Shown here piece after piece: positions 42,135 through 52,138 of a stretch of 64,000 nt of DNA (the stretch's first letter is position 1; every line of letters begins with the position of its first letter). The DNA comes from Granulosicoccus sp047634635. GTDB taxonomy: Bacteria > Pseudomonadota > Gammaproteobacteria > Granulosicoccales > Granulosicoccaceae. The notes under the pieces were generated by a model that had not been told where the DNA came from, did not search any database, and saw only the letters and a program-made list of their open reading frames with translations. The position numbers and the translations under genes were made by a program. Location of the stretch: assembly GCA_047634635.1 (NCBI GenBank), contig JBLIIE010000002.1, positions 24,149-88,148 of the forward strand, in the 5' to 3' direction.

Positions 42135-43670
42135 CTATTTTCCCCATCGAAAATTGCGGGAATTGCCTGGCCAGAGAAGGGAGTCTGACATTGATTCTAC
42201 CCTCTCAATGTCTGATGTTATGTCGGTTATACTGCGGATATGATCAATATGACCGCCCATATTTTCGTAATCTGATTGGCGTAATGTGAATTCTATCGGT
42301 GCGACCAGAGCCGGTGTAGGTACATACCCAAAAGCATTTTTTGGCATTTGAGTCACATCTGCCATAATCGTTATGCCACCGCCAGGCCAGACGTAGGCAG
42401 GAGCTCCGGCACACGAAACATAGGTCAGCGAATCACGAACAGATTTAGTCAAACTCACAGGATTTTCTGTCACACCTGCCCGCAACGAACCTCCTGCTCC
42501 GCCCATAAACAACACAGAACACAGAGATGGTTCGCAGTTTTCTGCAATTCGATCTACTGAGATCTTCAGAGCGCCTGGCATCACTGCTGCGATTGGTTGA
42601 AGGTTCTCGTTCAACTCGAAGTACGCCCACTGTTCGCCAGTGGTCGAAACCATGAGCAGTCGCATTCCGGGTTTCGCCTGTGCAACTTTAAAGTCATCCA
42701 GGATGCTCAAGGGATCCTGAATATCCGTCCCCCCCCAACCAGATCCGGGTTCAGCTACCTGAAAATAACGACCAGGAGTTGAACGACGCCCTTTGATGCG
42801 AATACCCGTCGGCCGCATTCCCAAAAGCTTACCGGCCTGATGTTCAGATAATACGCCCGTAATGTGATCATCCACTACCACTACTTCGTCAACATGCGGC
42901 GCCCATTGCGTCGCAAACATACCGATGGTGGCAGAGCCACATCCAACCCGCATTAAGTGCTCTCGTACTCCATTAACTATGGGCGCAACACCTGCCTGTA
43001 CGACAACCTCAGCACCGCCATCAACAGTCATTTCTACGGCTTCGCAATTACACAGCTGAAGCAGAGAATTACAGGTGATGCGGCCCTCTTTTTTGGAGCC
43101 ACCGGTCAAGTGTTTCACCCCCCCCAGAGAGAGCATCTGCGAGCCGTATTCACCCGTCATAACATGACCAATAGCTTCCCCCTCGACGCGCACAGTGGCC
43201 TGCTCTGGACCGAGATGCCGATCAGTATCAATTTTCACCTTGACGCCGCAATAGCTGAAGATGCCTTCAGTCACGATTGTCACCATATCAACATCATCGT
43301 ATTTTTGACTAACTATAAACGGCGCAGGTTTGTAATCCGGGTATGTTGTACCCGCGCCAATCGCTGTAACGAACGTGCGATTACTTCCGAGCAAATCACC
43401 ATCCCATGGTTGACTCGCAGCACTATGGCCAGCTGGCTCGTCGGAATCGATTGGTCTGTTTGTATTGGCAACTATGAAAGGCACAGCTTTGTCGCTCGGC
43501 TTATCCATGCGCTGCAATATCGTGAAAGGATCAACCCTTACTAGTTCGCCACCTTCATTAGCGTAGCGATCACATGCACCAGAGCGACCGTCTTTTATGT
43601 AACAGAGCACCGGACAGGCATCGCAGCGAATCTTACCGTTGGCTTCCTGTTCAACAACAAATCTAACCAC
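42135..43670 (-). CDS. 6-hydroxynicotinate reductase-like iron-sulfur protein
   Basis: 511 residues. The N-terminus has a ferredoxin-like cysteine cluster C16-x2-C19-x3-C23-x9-C33. The rest has no common-domain motif that I can name, but the whole (FVTAIGAGTTYPDYKPAPFI, TEGIFSYCGVKVKIDTDRH, MRVGCGSATIGMFATQWAPH) is of the family annotated as 6-hydroxynicotinate reductase after Eubacterium barkeri Hnr. That enzyme reduces 6-hydroxynicotinate to 1,4,5,6-tetrahydro-6-oxonicotinate with reduced ferredoxin. GTG start two bases past the stop of the molybdenum hydroxylase gene, so last gene of the operon. The assignment is from recognition plus context; the enamidase nearby strongly supports it. Confidence 0.72.
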   Translation of the reverse strand: MVRFVVEQEANGKIRCDACPVLCYIKDGRSGACDRYANEGGELVRVDPFTILQRMDKPSDKAVPFIVANTNRPIDSDEPAGHSAASQPWDGDLLGSNRTFVTAIGAGTTYPDYKPAPFIVSQKYDDVDMVTIVTEGIFSYCGVKVKIDTDRHLGPEQATVRVEGEAIGHVMTGEYGSQMLSLGGVKHLTGGSKKEGRITCNSLLQLCNCEAVEMTVDGGAEVVVQAGVAPIVNGVREHLMRVGCGSATIGMFATQWAPHVDEVVVVDDHITGVLSEHQAGKLLGMRPTGIRIKGRRSTPGRYFQVAEPGSGWGGTDIQDPLSILDDFKVAQAKPGMRLLMVSTTGEQWAYFELNENLQPIAAVMPGALKISVDRIAENCEPSLCSVLFMGGAGGSLRAGVTENPVSLTKSVRDSLTYVSCAGAPAYVWPGGGITIMADVTQMPKNAFGYVPTPALVAPIEFTLRQSDYENMGGHIDHIRSITDITSDIERVESMSDSLLWPGNSRNFRWGK

Positions 43671-43672
43671 GA

Positions 43673-46504
43673 TTAGCAGCCTTCAGTGTTAGAGTGAATG
43701 GCCGCCAACACTTTATCTGGTGTCGCTGGCAGGTCGCGTATTTTTGCTCCGCAAGCGTGTGTTATCGCATTCAGGATGGCCGGAGCAGTGGGTATCAAAA
43801 CGTGCTCACCCAGCCCTTTGGCACCATACGGACCGTGAGGGTCTTCAACCTCAACAATGATGGTCTCGATTGGCGGAACATCACCGATGGTCGGAATAAG
43901 GTAGTCATGAAGGTTTTCAGTTCGCCCAGGGATAAATTCCTCCATCAAAGCCAGCCCGATACCTTGCGCTATGCCTCCATGAATCTGGCCTTCAACAAGT
44001 TGAGGATTGATGGCGCGACCGACATCGTGTGCCGCTGTAAAATACTGCAATTTTACGGTACCTAACAGAGTGTCGACATCCAGAGACACCATTTGTGCAG
44101 CGTAGCCATACAATGCGTAGGGAATCCCTTGACCATTTTCATCTAACGGTTTCGTTGGGGGGTTATAGGATTCCTCCGCCTTGAACACATAGCCCTCTTC
44201 ATCAGATGGTAGTGATGCGAGGTCCAGATTCGCCTCGTCTTTCAAACCCTGGTTGATGGTTATAACCGAACCTTCAATGTCTATTGACTGACATTCTTTG
44301 CAGTTGGTACGTCTAGCGATAATTTTTCTGAGCGCTAGAGCGGACAGCTTTGCAGCATTGCCGGATACAAATGTTTGCCTGGAAGCCGAGGTCTTACCGG
44401 CATCTGGTGTTATTGCCGTGTCAGCACCAACCAATGAAATATTGTCCACCGACACTCCAAAGGCCTCCGCAAAAATTTGAATGATTACTGTATTGGATCC
44501 TTGTCCGATATCAACCGCACCTTGATGAAGGCAAATATCACCACGCTTAGAAACACCCACTTTTATTGTCGAAGGATTAGCCAATGACGTGTTACCACAG
44601 CCATACCACCCACTGGCAATCCCAACGCCTCTGCGAACCGAGGAACCGGTTGCTTGTGCCTTCTGATTAAATTGAGAAGCCTCTAACAGTGCGGTTGCCC
44701 ATGGCAGCTCCAGACTTTCAAGGCAAGCTTTTATACCCACTGCTTTGTCAAAGGTCTGACCCGTGACTGTCGGTTGATTATTATCCAGCGCGTTGAGCTT
44801 ACGAAATGCTAGCCGATCCATCGCGAGCTTCTCCGCGAGCTCATCAAATACGCATTCCTGTGCAATGGCAGCCTGAGGTACACCAAAGCCTCTGAAGGCA
44901 CCTGCCGGGGCGCTATGTGTGTAAACCCCCGTCGTGTGCGCTCGATAGTTAGGTGTCCAGTAAGGACCTGATGCATGAACAGGTACACGATTCGCAACGG
45001 TAGGCCCCCAAGAGGCATAAGCTCCGGTATTGAAGACGCCTTCAAATTTGAAGGCCGAAATGCGTCCTGTAGCGTCAACTGCAATGTCCACATCCATAAT
45101 TGAGGGATGTCGCTTGGTTGTTGATTGCATTGATTCTTGCCGGGTGTAAGTAACACGCACCGGATGATCGAGTAGCCAGGCAGCCAGAGCAATAAAGGGC
45201 TGAAACGACAAATCCAGTTTAGAACCAAATCCGCCTCCAGTAGAAGTTGGTACGATACGCACGCGAGCAGGTTCAAGTGCCAGTATTTCCGACAAACTAT
45301 CGCGATCCATATATGGCGCCTGAGTGCAGCCGTATACTTCCAGCGAATCGCCAACGCGATTAGCGTACCCAGCTTCGGGCTCTATATAGGCGTGTTCGAT
45401 AAATCCTGTCGTGAAGCGTCCCTTAACACGCAGATGGGAATTGCCAAACGCAGTTTCTACATCACCGCACTGCACGAGCCCTTCGCATAGAACATTCTTA
45501 TGCGCGTTTTCATGGACACGTAAATTATCATCGGCTAAAGCTTCTACCGGATTCAGCAAAGCTCTCTCTTCAGTCCAGGTAATCGGAAACGCATCTAAGT
45601 TCAGCTGTTCCATGGCATCTGCATCCCCAACCACAGCTGCTACAGCTTCGCCTTTAAATCGCGCAATACTTTCAGCAAACACTGGCTGATCGATAAAGGG
45701 AGGAATAACACCAAAACGGTTACTACCAGGAATATCATCCGCTGTGAATATGCTGTGGATCCCGGAATGTTCATCGATATACTTATTAAAATCACCAAAA
45801 TGAAAACTTGCTCGATGATGAGGAGAGCGAATGAGCCGCAGCAAAAACGCATTGTCTGGAAATACATCATCACCAAATTGATCACTTCCGTCGACCTTAC
45901 TCTGTCCATCCAGACGCTGGATAGACACACCAACACTCTGTTTACATTTACTTGATTCAGAACGACAACCGGTAGATGCCCCTTCGGATATCGCAACTCC
46001 TGTTGAATTGACAACCGCATCAATGATTTTTCGATACCCTGTGCAACGGCACAAAACACCACCCAAACTATCCTGCACCTGCTGTACCGAAGGGTGAGGC
46101 GTTTGTCGAAGTAAATACACGGCGGTAACCAGCATTCCAGGCGTACAGATTCCACATTGTGCAGCCCCATGAACTAGAAAAGAACGCATTAGCTGTTGCA
46201 TGATGGGGTCTGAATCTTTTAGCCCAGCAAGTGTATCCACTTGTTTTCCTGAAACCTGACATATTGCAGTTAAACAGGAGCAAACAGGATCTCCATCAAC
46301 CAATACAGTACACGCGCCACAATCCCCTGCATTGCAGCCAATTTTTACGTCCCGGGTGCCAAGCTGGTCCCTAAGCACAGCAGACAGTCTTTGACTTGGA
46401 CCCCCTTCGACAGAAACTGGCTTGCCGTTTAACAACAAGCGAACAGGCCCGGGAATCGACGACAATACAGCGTGTGTATTTTTCGTCCCTACAAAAGTAG
46501 TCAC
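43673..46504 (-). CDS. Fused [2Fe-2S] and molybdopterin subunit of a xanthine-dehydrogenase-family hydroxylase
   Basis: 943 residues from a GTG at 46504 that overlaps the stop of the FAD subunit (GTGA) and has AGAGGAG eight bases upstream; the frame continues to 46549 but that start is less likely. The N-terminal ~165 residues are the two-cluster iron-sulfur unit (GCNAGDCGACTVLVDG, AAQCGICTPGMLVTA, LCRCTGYRKII). The molybdenum domain follows with GGGFGSK, GAFRGFGVPQA, GQGSNT and catalytic Glu in AKGLGEHVLIPTAP. Hydroxylates a heterocycle next to nitrogen using water. In context the substrate should be a nicotinate-like ring. Confidence 0.92.
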   Translation of the reverse strand: MTTFVGTKNTHAVLSSIPGPVRLLLNGKPVSVEGGPSQRLSAVLRDQLGTRDVKIGCNAGDCGACTVLVDGDPVCSCLTAICQVSGKQVDTLAGLKDSDPIMQQLMRSFLVHGAAQCGICTPGMLVTAVYLLRQTPHPSVQQVQDSLGGVLCRCTGYRKIIDAVVNSTGVAISEGASTGCRSESSKCKQSVGVSIQRLDGQSKVDGSDQFGDDVFPDNAFLLRLIRSPHHRASFHFGDFNKYIDEHSGIHSIFTADDIPGSNRFGVIPPFIDQPVFAESIARFKGEAVAAVVGDADAMEQLNLDAFPITWTEERALLNPVEALADDNLRVHENAHKNVLCEGLVQCGDVETAFGNSHLRVKGRFTTGFIEHAYIEPEAGYANRVGDSLEVYGCTQAPYMDRDSLSEILALEPARVRIVPTSTGGGFGSKLDLSFQPFIALAAWLLDHPVRVTYTRQESMQSTTKRHPSIMDVDIAVDATGRISAFKFEGVFNTGAYASWGPTVANRVPVHASGPYWTPNYRAHTTGVYTHSAPAGAFRGFGVPQAAIAQECVFDELAEKLAMDRLAFRKLNALDNNQPTVTGQTFDKAVGIKACLESLELPWATALLEASQFNQKAQATGSSVRRGVGIASGWYGCGNTSLANPSTIKVGVSKRGDICLHQGAVDIGQGSNTVIIQIFAEAFGVSVDNISLVGADTAITPDAGKTSASRQTFVSGNAAKLSALALRKIIARRTNCKECQSIDIEGSVITINQGLKDEANLDLASLPSDEEGYVFKAEESYNPPTKPLDENGQGIPYALYGYAAQMVSLDVDTLLGTVKLQYFTAAHDVGRAINPQLVEGQIHGGIAQGIGLALMEEFIPGRTENLHDYLIPTIGDVPPIETIIVEVEDPHGPYGAKGLGEHVLIPTAPAILNAITHACGAKIRDLPATPDKVLAAIHSNTEGC

Positions 46505-47403
46505 GAGTCCTGCTCCTCTGATTCTGCCAAACATTTCGGTTGCTGGCACTGCGGCAATTGGCGCAAAGTTGATAGGGTTAAGCGCATAACAATTTGATGG
46601 GCCACCAACTTTCGGTATTGACCACTTCCACGCACATCATCAATAGGTGTCAGTTCATCGATCAATGATGGAGTAATCAAGGACATGATATCGGAATGAA
46701 CGGAATGACCTATCAGCGTCTTCTCCAGCAGATCTAATCGACGCGCTACGGCCGAACAGGCACCCACGACAATTCTTACATCAGTTAAATGGCCATTTTT
46801 ATCTGCTGCCAAGGTTACGCTTGCCATGGCTATTGAAATAACCAAATACTTACGCGAACCTAGTTTAAAAAAACCACTTCGCACATCTTCACTCAGTGTC
46901 GGTATGTGTATTGACACCAGTAACTCGGTTGCCGCCAAAGCCGTGGAGCGGGGACCGTTAATGAACTCAGCTAATGGTAATCGGCGCCTTCCATTTAGTG
47001 ATGCCAGCTCAACAGAGGCGTTCAAAGCAAGTAACGGAGGTACACCATCAGCTGCGGGGGATGCGTTACAGAGGTTCCCGGCAATTGTGGCCGCATTTTG
47101 AATCTGTATAGACCCCACCTCTTTCGCAGCAGCCTTCAAACCATCAAAAGCTGCTGGAAGCTCGGCATTTATGATATCCGTCCATGTGGTCGTAGCTCCA
47201 ATATGCCAGCCTTGATGATCTTGGGTAATGCCTCTTAATTCGCTTACGGATGTAATGTCCAGCACCTGATCGGGCACCGCTTTTTCTCCTAATGCAGGGA
47301 AATAATCTGTACCACCTGCAAGGATGGGAACGGATGAACCCGCCAACACCTCCAACACATCATTGAGGGACAAGTTCCTGGGATCCTTATGAGTCATGCT
47401 CAT
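46501..47403 (-). CDS. FAD-binding subunit of the molybdenum hydroxylase
   Basis: 300 residues from the ATG at 47403 (a GTG three codons upstream is possible). The FAD-binding blocks are VPILAGGTDYFPALGEK near the N-terminus and IQNAATIAGNLCNASPAADG around residue 95. Passes electrons from the iron-sulfur/molybdenum subunit to an acceptor. Standard CoxM-like length. It is upstream of the fused subunit, so the enzyme is a two-gene (FAD; FeS-Mo) form. Confidence 0.93.
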   Translation of the reverse strand: MSMTHKDPRNLSLNDVLEVLAGSSVPILAGGTDYFPALGEKAVPDQVLDITSVSELRGITQDHQGWHIGATTTWTDIINAELPAAFDGLKAAAKEVGSIQIQNAATIAGNLCNASPAADGVPPLLALNASVELASLNGRRRLPLAEFINGPRSTALAATELLVSIHIPTLSEDVRSGFFKLGSRKYLVISIAMASVTLAADKNGHLTDVRIVVGACSAVARRLDLLEKTLIGHSVHSDIMSLITPSLIDELTPIDDVRGSGQYRKLVAHQIVMRLTLSTLRQLPQCQQPKCLAESEEQDS

Positions 47404-47440
47404 TGCATTCACTTATTCATGGCTGACTAAAGAGAATTTA

Positions 47441-48142
47441 TTAGACTGACAGGTAAGCATCACGTATTTCCGGTTGCGCTTCTAATTCACTAAACGCCCC
47501 ATCAAACTTCTTAATGCCACCCTCTAAAACAATGGCTCGATCAGAAACCAGTCGTGCAAAATGCAAGTTCTGCTCGGACAACAGAATCGGGAGCCCTTCA
47601 GCCTTTAGTCTCAGAATGGTTTGCGCCATCTGCTCAACAATGACAGGAGCAATACCTTCTGAGGGCTCGTCCAGTAATAGCAATCGCGGATTACCCATCA
47701 ATGTTCGCGCAATTGAGAGCATTTGTTGCTCACCGCCCGATAACGCCTTGCCTCTATTGTTTTTTCGTTCTGACAAATTCGGAAACAACGCGAACAGAAT
47801 ATCAGTGGTCCACTCGGCGACACCATCACGTGGAGCCTGTTTACCCACTTCCAAGTTTTCGCTAATAGTGAGATCAGTAAATATCCGTCGTTCTTCGGGT
47901 ACGTAGCCAACACCTAGTTTAGCCACCTTATGAGTTGGCAAACCCGTAATTTCAGAGCCGTCAAACGTAATCCGACCGCTTTGCGGTTTTACCAATTGCA
48001 TGATTGACTTTACTGTCGTGGTCTTGCCAGCTCCGTTTCTTCCCAGTAGTGACACTACCTCACCCGGATTGATCGAAAAACTCAAATCACGAAGAATATG
48101 AGCCTTTCCATAAAAGCTGTTGATACCAGATATTTCAAGCAT
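47441..48142 (-). CDS. livF: Branched-chain-type ABC importer ATPase LivF
   Basis: 233 residues from the ATG at 48142, which overlaps the livG stop by 8 bp; the TTG start at 48160 is less likely. Walker A LLGRNGAGKTTTV, signature LSGGEQQML, Walker B LLLLDEPSEGIAPVI and the LivF-type tail. One of two ATPases of a HAAT-family importer. Substrate should follow from the binding protein. Confidence 0.93.
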   Translation of the reverse strand: MLEISGINSFYGKAHILRDLSFSINPGEVVSLLGRNGAGKTTTVKSIMQLVKPQSGRITFDGSEITGLPTHKVAKLGVGYVPEERRIFTDLTISENLEVGKQAPRDGVAEWTTDILFALFPNLSERKNNRGKALSGGEQQMLSIARTLMGNPRLLLLDEPSEGIAPVIVEQMAQTILRLKAEGLPILLSEQNLHFARLVSDRAIVLEGGIKKFDGAFSELEAQPEIRDAYLSV

Positions 48143-48923
48143 TGGCGGGCTCGTTGGCAAACACGCTGCCTCCTCCTAGATAAACTTCTTGCACCATGGG
48201 ATTACTACGAATCTCTTTAACTGAACCGTTAGCGATGAGAACGCCACGATTCAACACCATAATGCGATGGGCATGAGCAAAAACAACATCCATATCGTGC
48301 TCAGTGAATAGGACGCTAATATTCCTTTCATGCAAAATGTCGGCGGTTAATTGCATAAGATTGATACGTTCCTTGGGCGCCATACCCGCAGTCGGCTCAT
48401 CCATAAGCAGCAACGTAGGGTTGTGGCACAACGCAATCGCCAACTCCAGACGCTTCAGATCACCGTAGGCAAGAATGGCACAAGCCCGTTCAGCTTGTTC
48501 AGACATGCCCACCAAACTAAGTAACTCATAAGCTTCAGTGCGATATAGACGCGTGGCGTATGAGCGTATTGAATACAATTTCTTATGGTGCGATATCAAC
48601 GCCATTTGCACATTTTCGATAACGGTCATTGACGAATATGTGCCAGTAATTTGAAAAGTACGCCCAACGCCTTTGCGCCATATTTGGCGCGGCTTCATGC
48701 CGGTGATTTTTTCACCATGTAGAAACACATCACCGCTACTCGATTTCAATTGTCCCATTAGCATATTGAAGCAAGTAGATTTCCCTGCCCCATTGGGGCC
48801 TATCAATGCCAGTAGCTCACCACGATGCACTTCAAAGTTCAAATCACTAACCGCTTGAATCCCACCAAATTTTTTATTCAAAGACTGCACGCGAAGCACA
48901 GCTTCTGTTTGTTGTTCTTTCAT
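48135..48923 (-). CDS. livG: Branched-chain-type ABC importer ATPase LivG
   Basis: 262 residues with Walker A LIGPNGAGKSTCFNML, the LivG-typical GRTFQITGTYSSMTVIENVQ block, signature region ILAYGDLKRLELA (LivG proteins usually have LSYGxQRxLE) and Walker B LLLMDEPTAGMAPKE. Its ATG shares one base with the stop of the permease gene. Partner of LivF. Confidence 0.93.
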   Translation of the reverse strand: MKEQQTEAVLRVQSLNKKFGGIQAVSDLNFEVHRGELLALIGPNGAGKSTCFNMLMGQLKSSSGDVFLHGEKITGMKPRQIWRKGVGRTFQITGTYSSMTVIENVQMALISHHKKLYSIRSYATRLYRTEAYELLSLVGMSEQAERACAILAYGDLKRLELAIALCHNPTLLLMDEPTAGMAPKERINLMQLTADILHERNISVLFTEHDMDVVFAHAHRIMVLNRGVLIANGSVKEIRSNPMVQEVYLGGGSVFANEPANA

Positions 48924-50797
48924 CAGTTTTTGCTCCCACCTGAAGTCTCGGATGGGGTGCGTGAAAACAACCGTTCAAACGCCTGTCTGATAGAACCGAC
49001 AATGCCATAAGGCGCAACGATTACAACGAAAATGATAAGCAGCCCTAGCGCTAAGCGCCAATATTCGAATCGAGTTAAGTAATCTTTTACCAATTCCAGA
49101 GATGCTGCTCCGACTACACCACCAGATAATGTCTTTACACCGCCCAGAAATACTACGATAAGACCATCAAATGATTTGGCGATTTCAAGCTCATTAGGGA
49201 ACACACTGCCTTTCGAAAAAACAAACAACGCACCTGATAGTCCAGCCATCGCACCAGCAAATGAAAATGCCATCCACTGGATACGCTTGGTATCAATACC
49301 CGTAGCTTCAGCTTGTCGAGTGGAGTCACGGGATGCGCGCAAGGCATAGCCAAACGGAGAGTGCGCAATATGCCTCAACAAAATTATGCCGCCGACACCC
49401 ACAATAACGGTAAAAATAAAATAGGACGTTGCATCCGATAACCATGGAGAAGGCCAAATATCGACGAGACCATCATCTCCTCCAGTAAATTCATCCCACT
49501 GAAAAACCAGCGACCAGACCAATTGTGCCAAGGCCAGCGTCAGCATTGCAAAGTAGACACCCGTAAGCCGTAAACAAAGCCAACCAATGATCACTGCCAA
49601 CATACCCGCACCAATGGGAGCCAATAAAAATGCAACCTCCATAGTTGCATCAGCATGCGTGACCAATAAGGCAGCCACATATGCACCACCACCAAAATAG
49701 GCTGCGTGACCAAACGACACAAGCCCACCCAGTCCGAGTAAAAAATGCAGACTGGCTGCGAATAAGCAGAAAATGACGATATCAGTTGTAAGAATGAGTA
49801 GAAAATGCGAACCCAACAAAGGCAGACACAATAGCGCAATCAGTAGTATCGCTATGACCCATCGGAAAGCAACGCTTGCAGGCTTGATGGGTTTTTCAGG
49901 CTCCCCCACTTGCCCATGCTCACCCGCTACTTCTTCACGGCCCAGCAAGCCATAAGGGCGGATGGTCAAGACCACGGCCATCACAACAAACATCAGTACC
50001 AAGGTGCTCTGTGGCAAATACGAAACGCCAAAAACATTCAACACAGAAATTAGCACCGCCGCAATATAGGCGCCCGGTAGCGACCCCATACCACCAATGA
50101 CAACCACTACAAATATGGGTGCCAATATATTGAAATCCATTAATAGATCAGCACCACCCTTGGGTAACTGAATGGCTCCTCCTAATCCTGCTAAAGCGGC
50201 TCCAAGGAAGAAGACACCCGTGAACAACCAGGATTGATTAACTCCAAGAGCCGCGACCATTTCACGATCTTGTGTTGCCGCACGTACAAGAACGCCAATG
50301 CGGGTTCGGGTAAGCAGATACCACAATCCAAATAATACAAACGGTGTAATGGCAATCAATGCCAGATCATATTGGGGTACCGGTTCACCCATGATGCGGA
50401 TAATACCCTTGAGGCCTGGTGCTCTGGGTCCCAACACATCTTGGGCACCCCAAATCATCAGGGCAAGATCTTGTATGACGAGTATGACTCCGAAAGTTGC
50501 GACTAATTGAAACAACTCAGGTGCTTTATAGACAGGCCTCAAAACAAGTACTTCAACGATTACGCCAATGATGCCAACAATAAGTCCAGACAACAGAACT
50601 GACGTCCAAAAACCGATAGCACCCGGCAGAACTTGCATTAATGAGTAGCCCACAAACGCTCCCAGCATATAGAAGGAGCCATGTGAAAAATTAACTATCC
50701 GGGTGACACCAAAAATCAGTGACAACCCGGAAGCGACCAGAAACAGAGTCGCAGCATTAGCAAGCCCTGTGAGCAATTGGGCGACAAACAATCCCAT
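48923..50797 (-). CDS. Fused LivH-LivM permease
   Basis: 624 residues joining both permeases of a HAAT importer. Residues ~1-290 are LivH-like (GLSLIFGVTRIVNFSHGSFY near residue 25, PKGGADLLMDFNILAPIFVV), and from ~315 LivM-like (LGGLVSFGHAAYFGGGAYVA, LRASRDSTRQAEATGIDTKR). A hydrophilic linker EEVAGEHGQVGEPEKPIKPA joins them. In E. coli these are two proteins. Confidence 0.93.
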   Translation of the reverse strand: MGLFVAQLLTGLANAATLFLVASGLSLIFGVTRIVNFSHGSFYMLGAFVGYSLMQVLPGAIGFWTSVLLSGLIVGIIGVIVEVLVLRPVYKAPELFQLVATFGVILVIQDLALMIWGAQDVLGPRAPGLKGIIRIMGEPVPQYDLALIAITPFVLFGLWYLLTRTRIGVLVRAATQDREMVAALGVNQSWLFTGVFFLGAALAGLGGAIQLPKGGADLLMDFNILAPIFVVVVIGGMGSLPGAYIAAVLISVLNVFGVSYLPQSTLVLMFVVMAVVLTIRPYGLLGREEVAGEHGQVGEPEKPIKPASVAFRWVIAILLIALLCLPLLGSHFLLILTTDIVIFCLFAASLHFLLGLGGLVSFGHAAYFGGGAYVAALLVTHADATMEVAFLLAPIGAGMLAVIIGWLCLRLTGVYFAMLTLALAQLVWSLVFQWDEFTGGDDGLVDIWPSPWLSDATSYFIFTVIVGVGGIILLRHIAHSPFGYALRASRDSTRQAEATGIDTKRIQWMAFSFAGAMAGLSGALFVFSKGSVFPNELEIAKSFDGLIVVFLGGVKTLSGGVVGAASLELVKDYLTRFEYWRLALGLLIIFVVIVAPYGIVGSIRQAFERLFSRTPSETSGGSKN

Positions 50798-50835
50798 AGC
50801 GATGCAGAAACCCTGTTATATCGTTTAAGTAAAAA

Positions 50836-52056
50836 TTATTTTGCCGACCGCATCTTTGCTACTTCTTCATCTGACGGTAAGTAGCTAGCACCATCTTTGT
50901 AGCTCCAGTCAACCATGATGCCTTTGCCATCACGAACGGTAGTCGTACCGACAAACGCACCCATCGTAGATTGGTGATCTTGCGCACGATAGATAATAGC
51001 GCCAACTGGTGTGTCAACCTCAAGCCCAACGAATGCTGTGCGTAAGGCTTCAGTATCTGTTGAGCCAGCCCGAGTCAGGGCAGCTTCAATGGATTGAGCG
51101 GTCATGTATCCTACCAGCGATCCAATTTTCGGAGACTCGCCATACATCGCAGTGTAAGCATCGACGAATACTTTGTTTGGCCCATCAACAAAGTCATACC
51201 AAGGGTACCCTGTGACAGTCCAACCTTCGGGCGCTTCGTCAGCCAATGGCTCCAGATATTCAGGTTCACCGGTCAGCAGTCCATAGACATTACGCCCTTC
51301 AAACAAACCGCGAGTTGTTCCTTCACGAACAAATTTTGCAAGGTCACTACCAAACGTGACGTTATAGATCGCATCTGGTTTGGCACGTTCCAGAGCCTGT
51401 ACCTCGGCGCCTGCATCTATCTTGAAAACGCCCGGCCATTGCTCGGTCACAAACTCAACATCAGGTCGTAACGCGGTCAAGACCTTTTTGAACGCAGCAA
51501 CAGCGTCTTTACCGTACGCGTAGTTCGGAGCAATAGTGGCGTATTTAACAGCATCGGTTTTTGCCGCCGCCTCGGCAAGCATTGCCGCTTGCATATATGT
51601 AGACGCTCGAAGACGGAAGGTATAGTCGTTTCCGTTTTCCCAGACCAGGCCATCGGCTAAAGGTTCGGCAGCTAGGTACAGCACTTTCTTTTCTGCAGCG
51701 AATGACGAAATCGCAAGACCCACATTACTTAAAATGGTGCCGGTAATCATGGCAACACCATCACGATTCACCAACTCTTCAGCAATTTTTATAGCCTCAC
51801 CCGGCTTACCTTGATCATCACGGTAAATAAATTCGAGTGGCCGGCCCAGAACACCTCCAGCTGCATTGATTTCAGAAAGCTTAAGCTCTATTCCGTTTTT
51901 GTAAGGCCCTGCGAATGCAGCCATTCGTTTGTAATGGTTAATCTCACCGATTTTAATGGGATCGGCTGCAGAAGCTGAACCTACCGTACTCAGCAATCCT
52001 GCCAAAGTCATCGCGGTAATAGCAGCAAACGACGTAATTGAACTTATCTTCATCAT
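50836..52056 (-). CDS. LivK-like ABC substrate-binding protein
   Basis: 406 residues from the ATG at 52056, preceded by GAGGAG eight bases upstream; a TTG two codons earlier is unlikely. Signal peptide ends TVGSASA. The mature protein starts DPIKIGEINHYKRMAAFAGP and contains INAAGGVLGRPLEFIYRDDQ, typical of periplasmic type-I binding proteins of HAAT importers. The binding site cannot be read for specificity, but the operon suggests a carboxylated N-heterocycle or related aromatic acid. Confidence 0.92.
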   Translation of the reverse strand: MMKISSITSFAAITAMTLAGLLSTVGSASAADPIKIGEINHYKRMAAFAGPYKNGIELKLSEINAAGGVLGRPLEFIYRDDQGKPGEAIKIAEELVNRDGVAMITGTILSNVGLAISSFAAEKKVLYLAAEPLADGLVWENGNDYTFRLRASTYMQAAMLAEAAAKTDAVKYATIAPNYAYGKDAVAAFKKVLTALRPDVEFVTEQWPGVFKIDAGAEVQALERAKPDAIYNVTFGSDLAKFVREGTTRGLFEGRNVYGLLTGEPEYLEPLADEAPEGWTVTGYPWYDFVDGPNKVFVDAYTAMYGESPKIGSLVGYMTAQSIEAALTRAGSTDTEALRTAFVGLEVDTPVGAIIYRAQDHQSTMGAFVGTTTVRDGKGIMVDWSYKDGASYLPSDEEVAKMRSAK

Positions 52057-52138
52057 CTTCAACTCTCCTCTAGGATTTTTACTAATTTTTTTTCAGCGTA
52101 CTCGACCAGCAACAATGTTTGCGTGGTGTTCGATATTG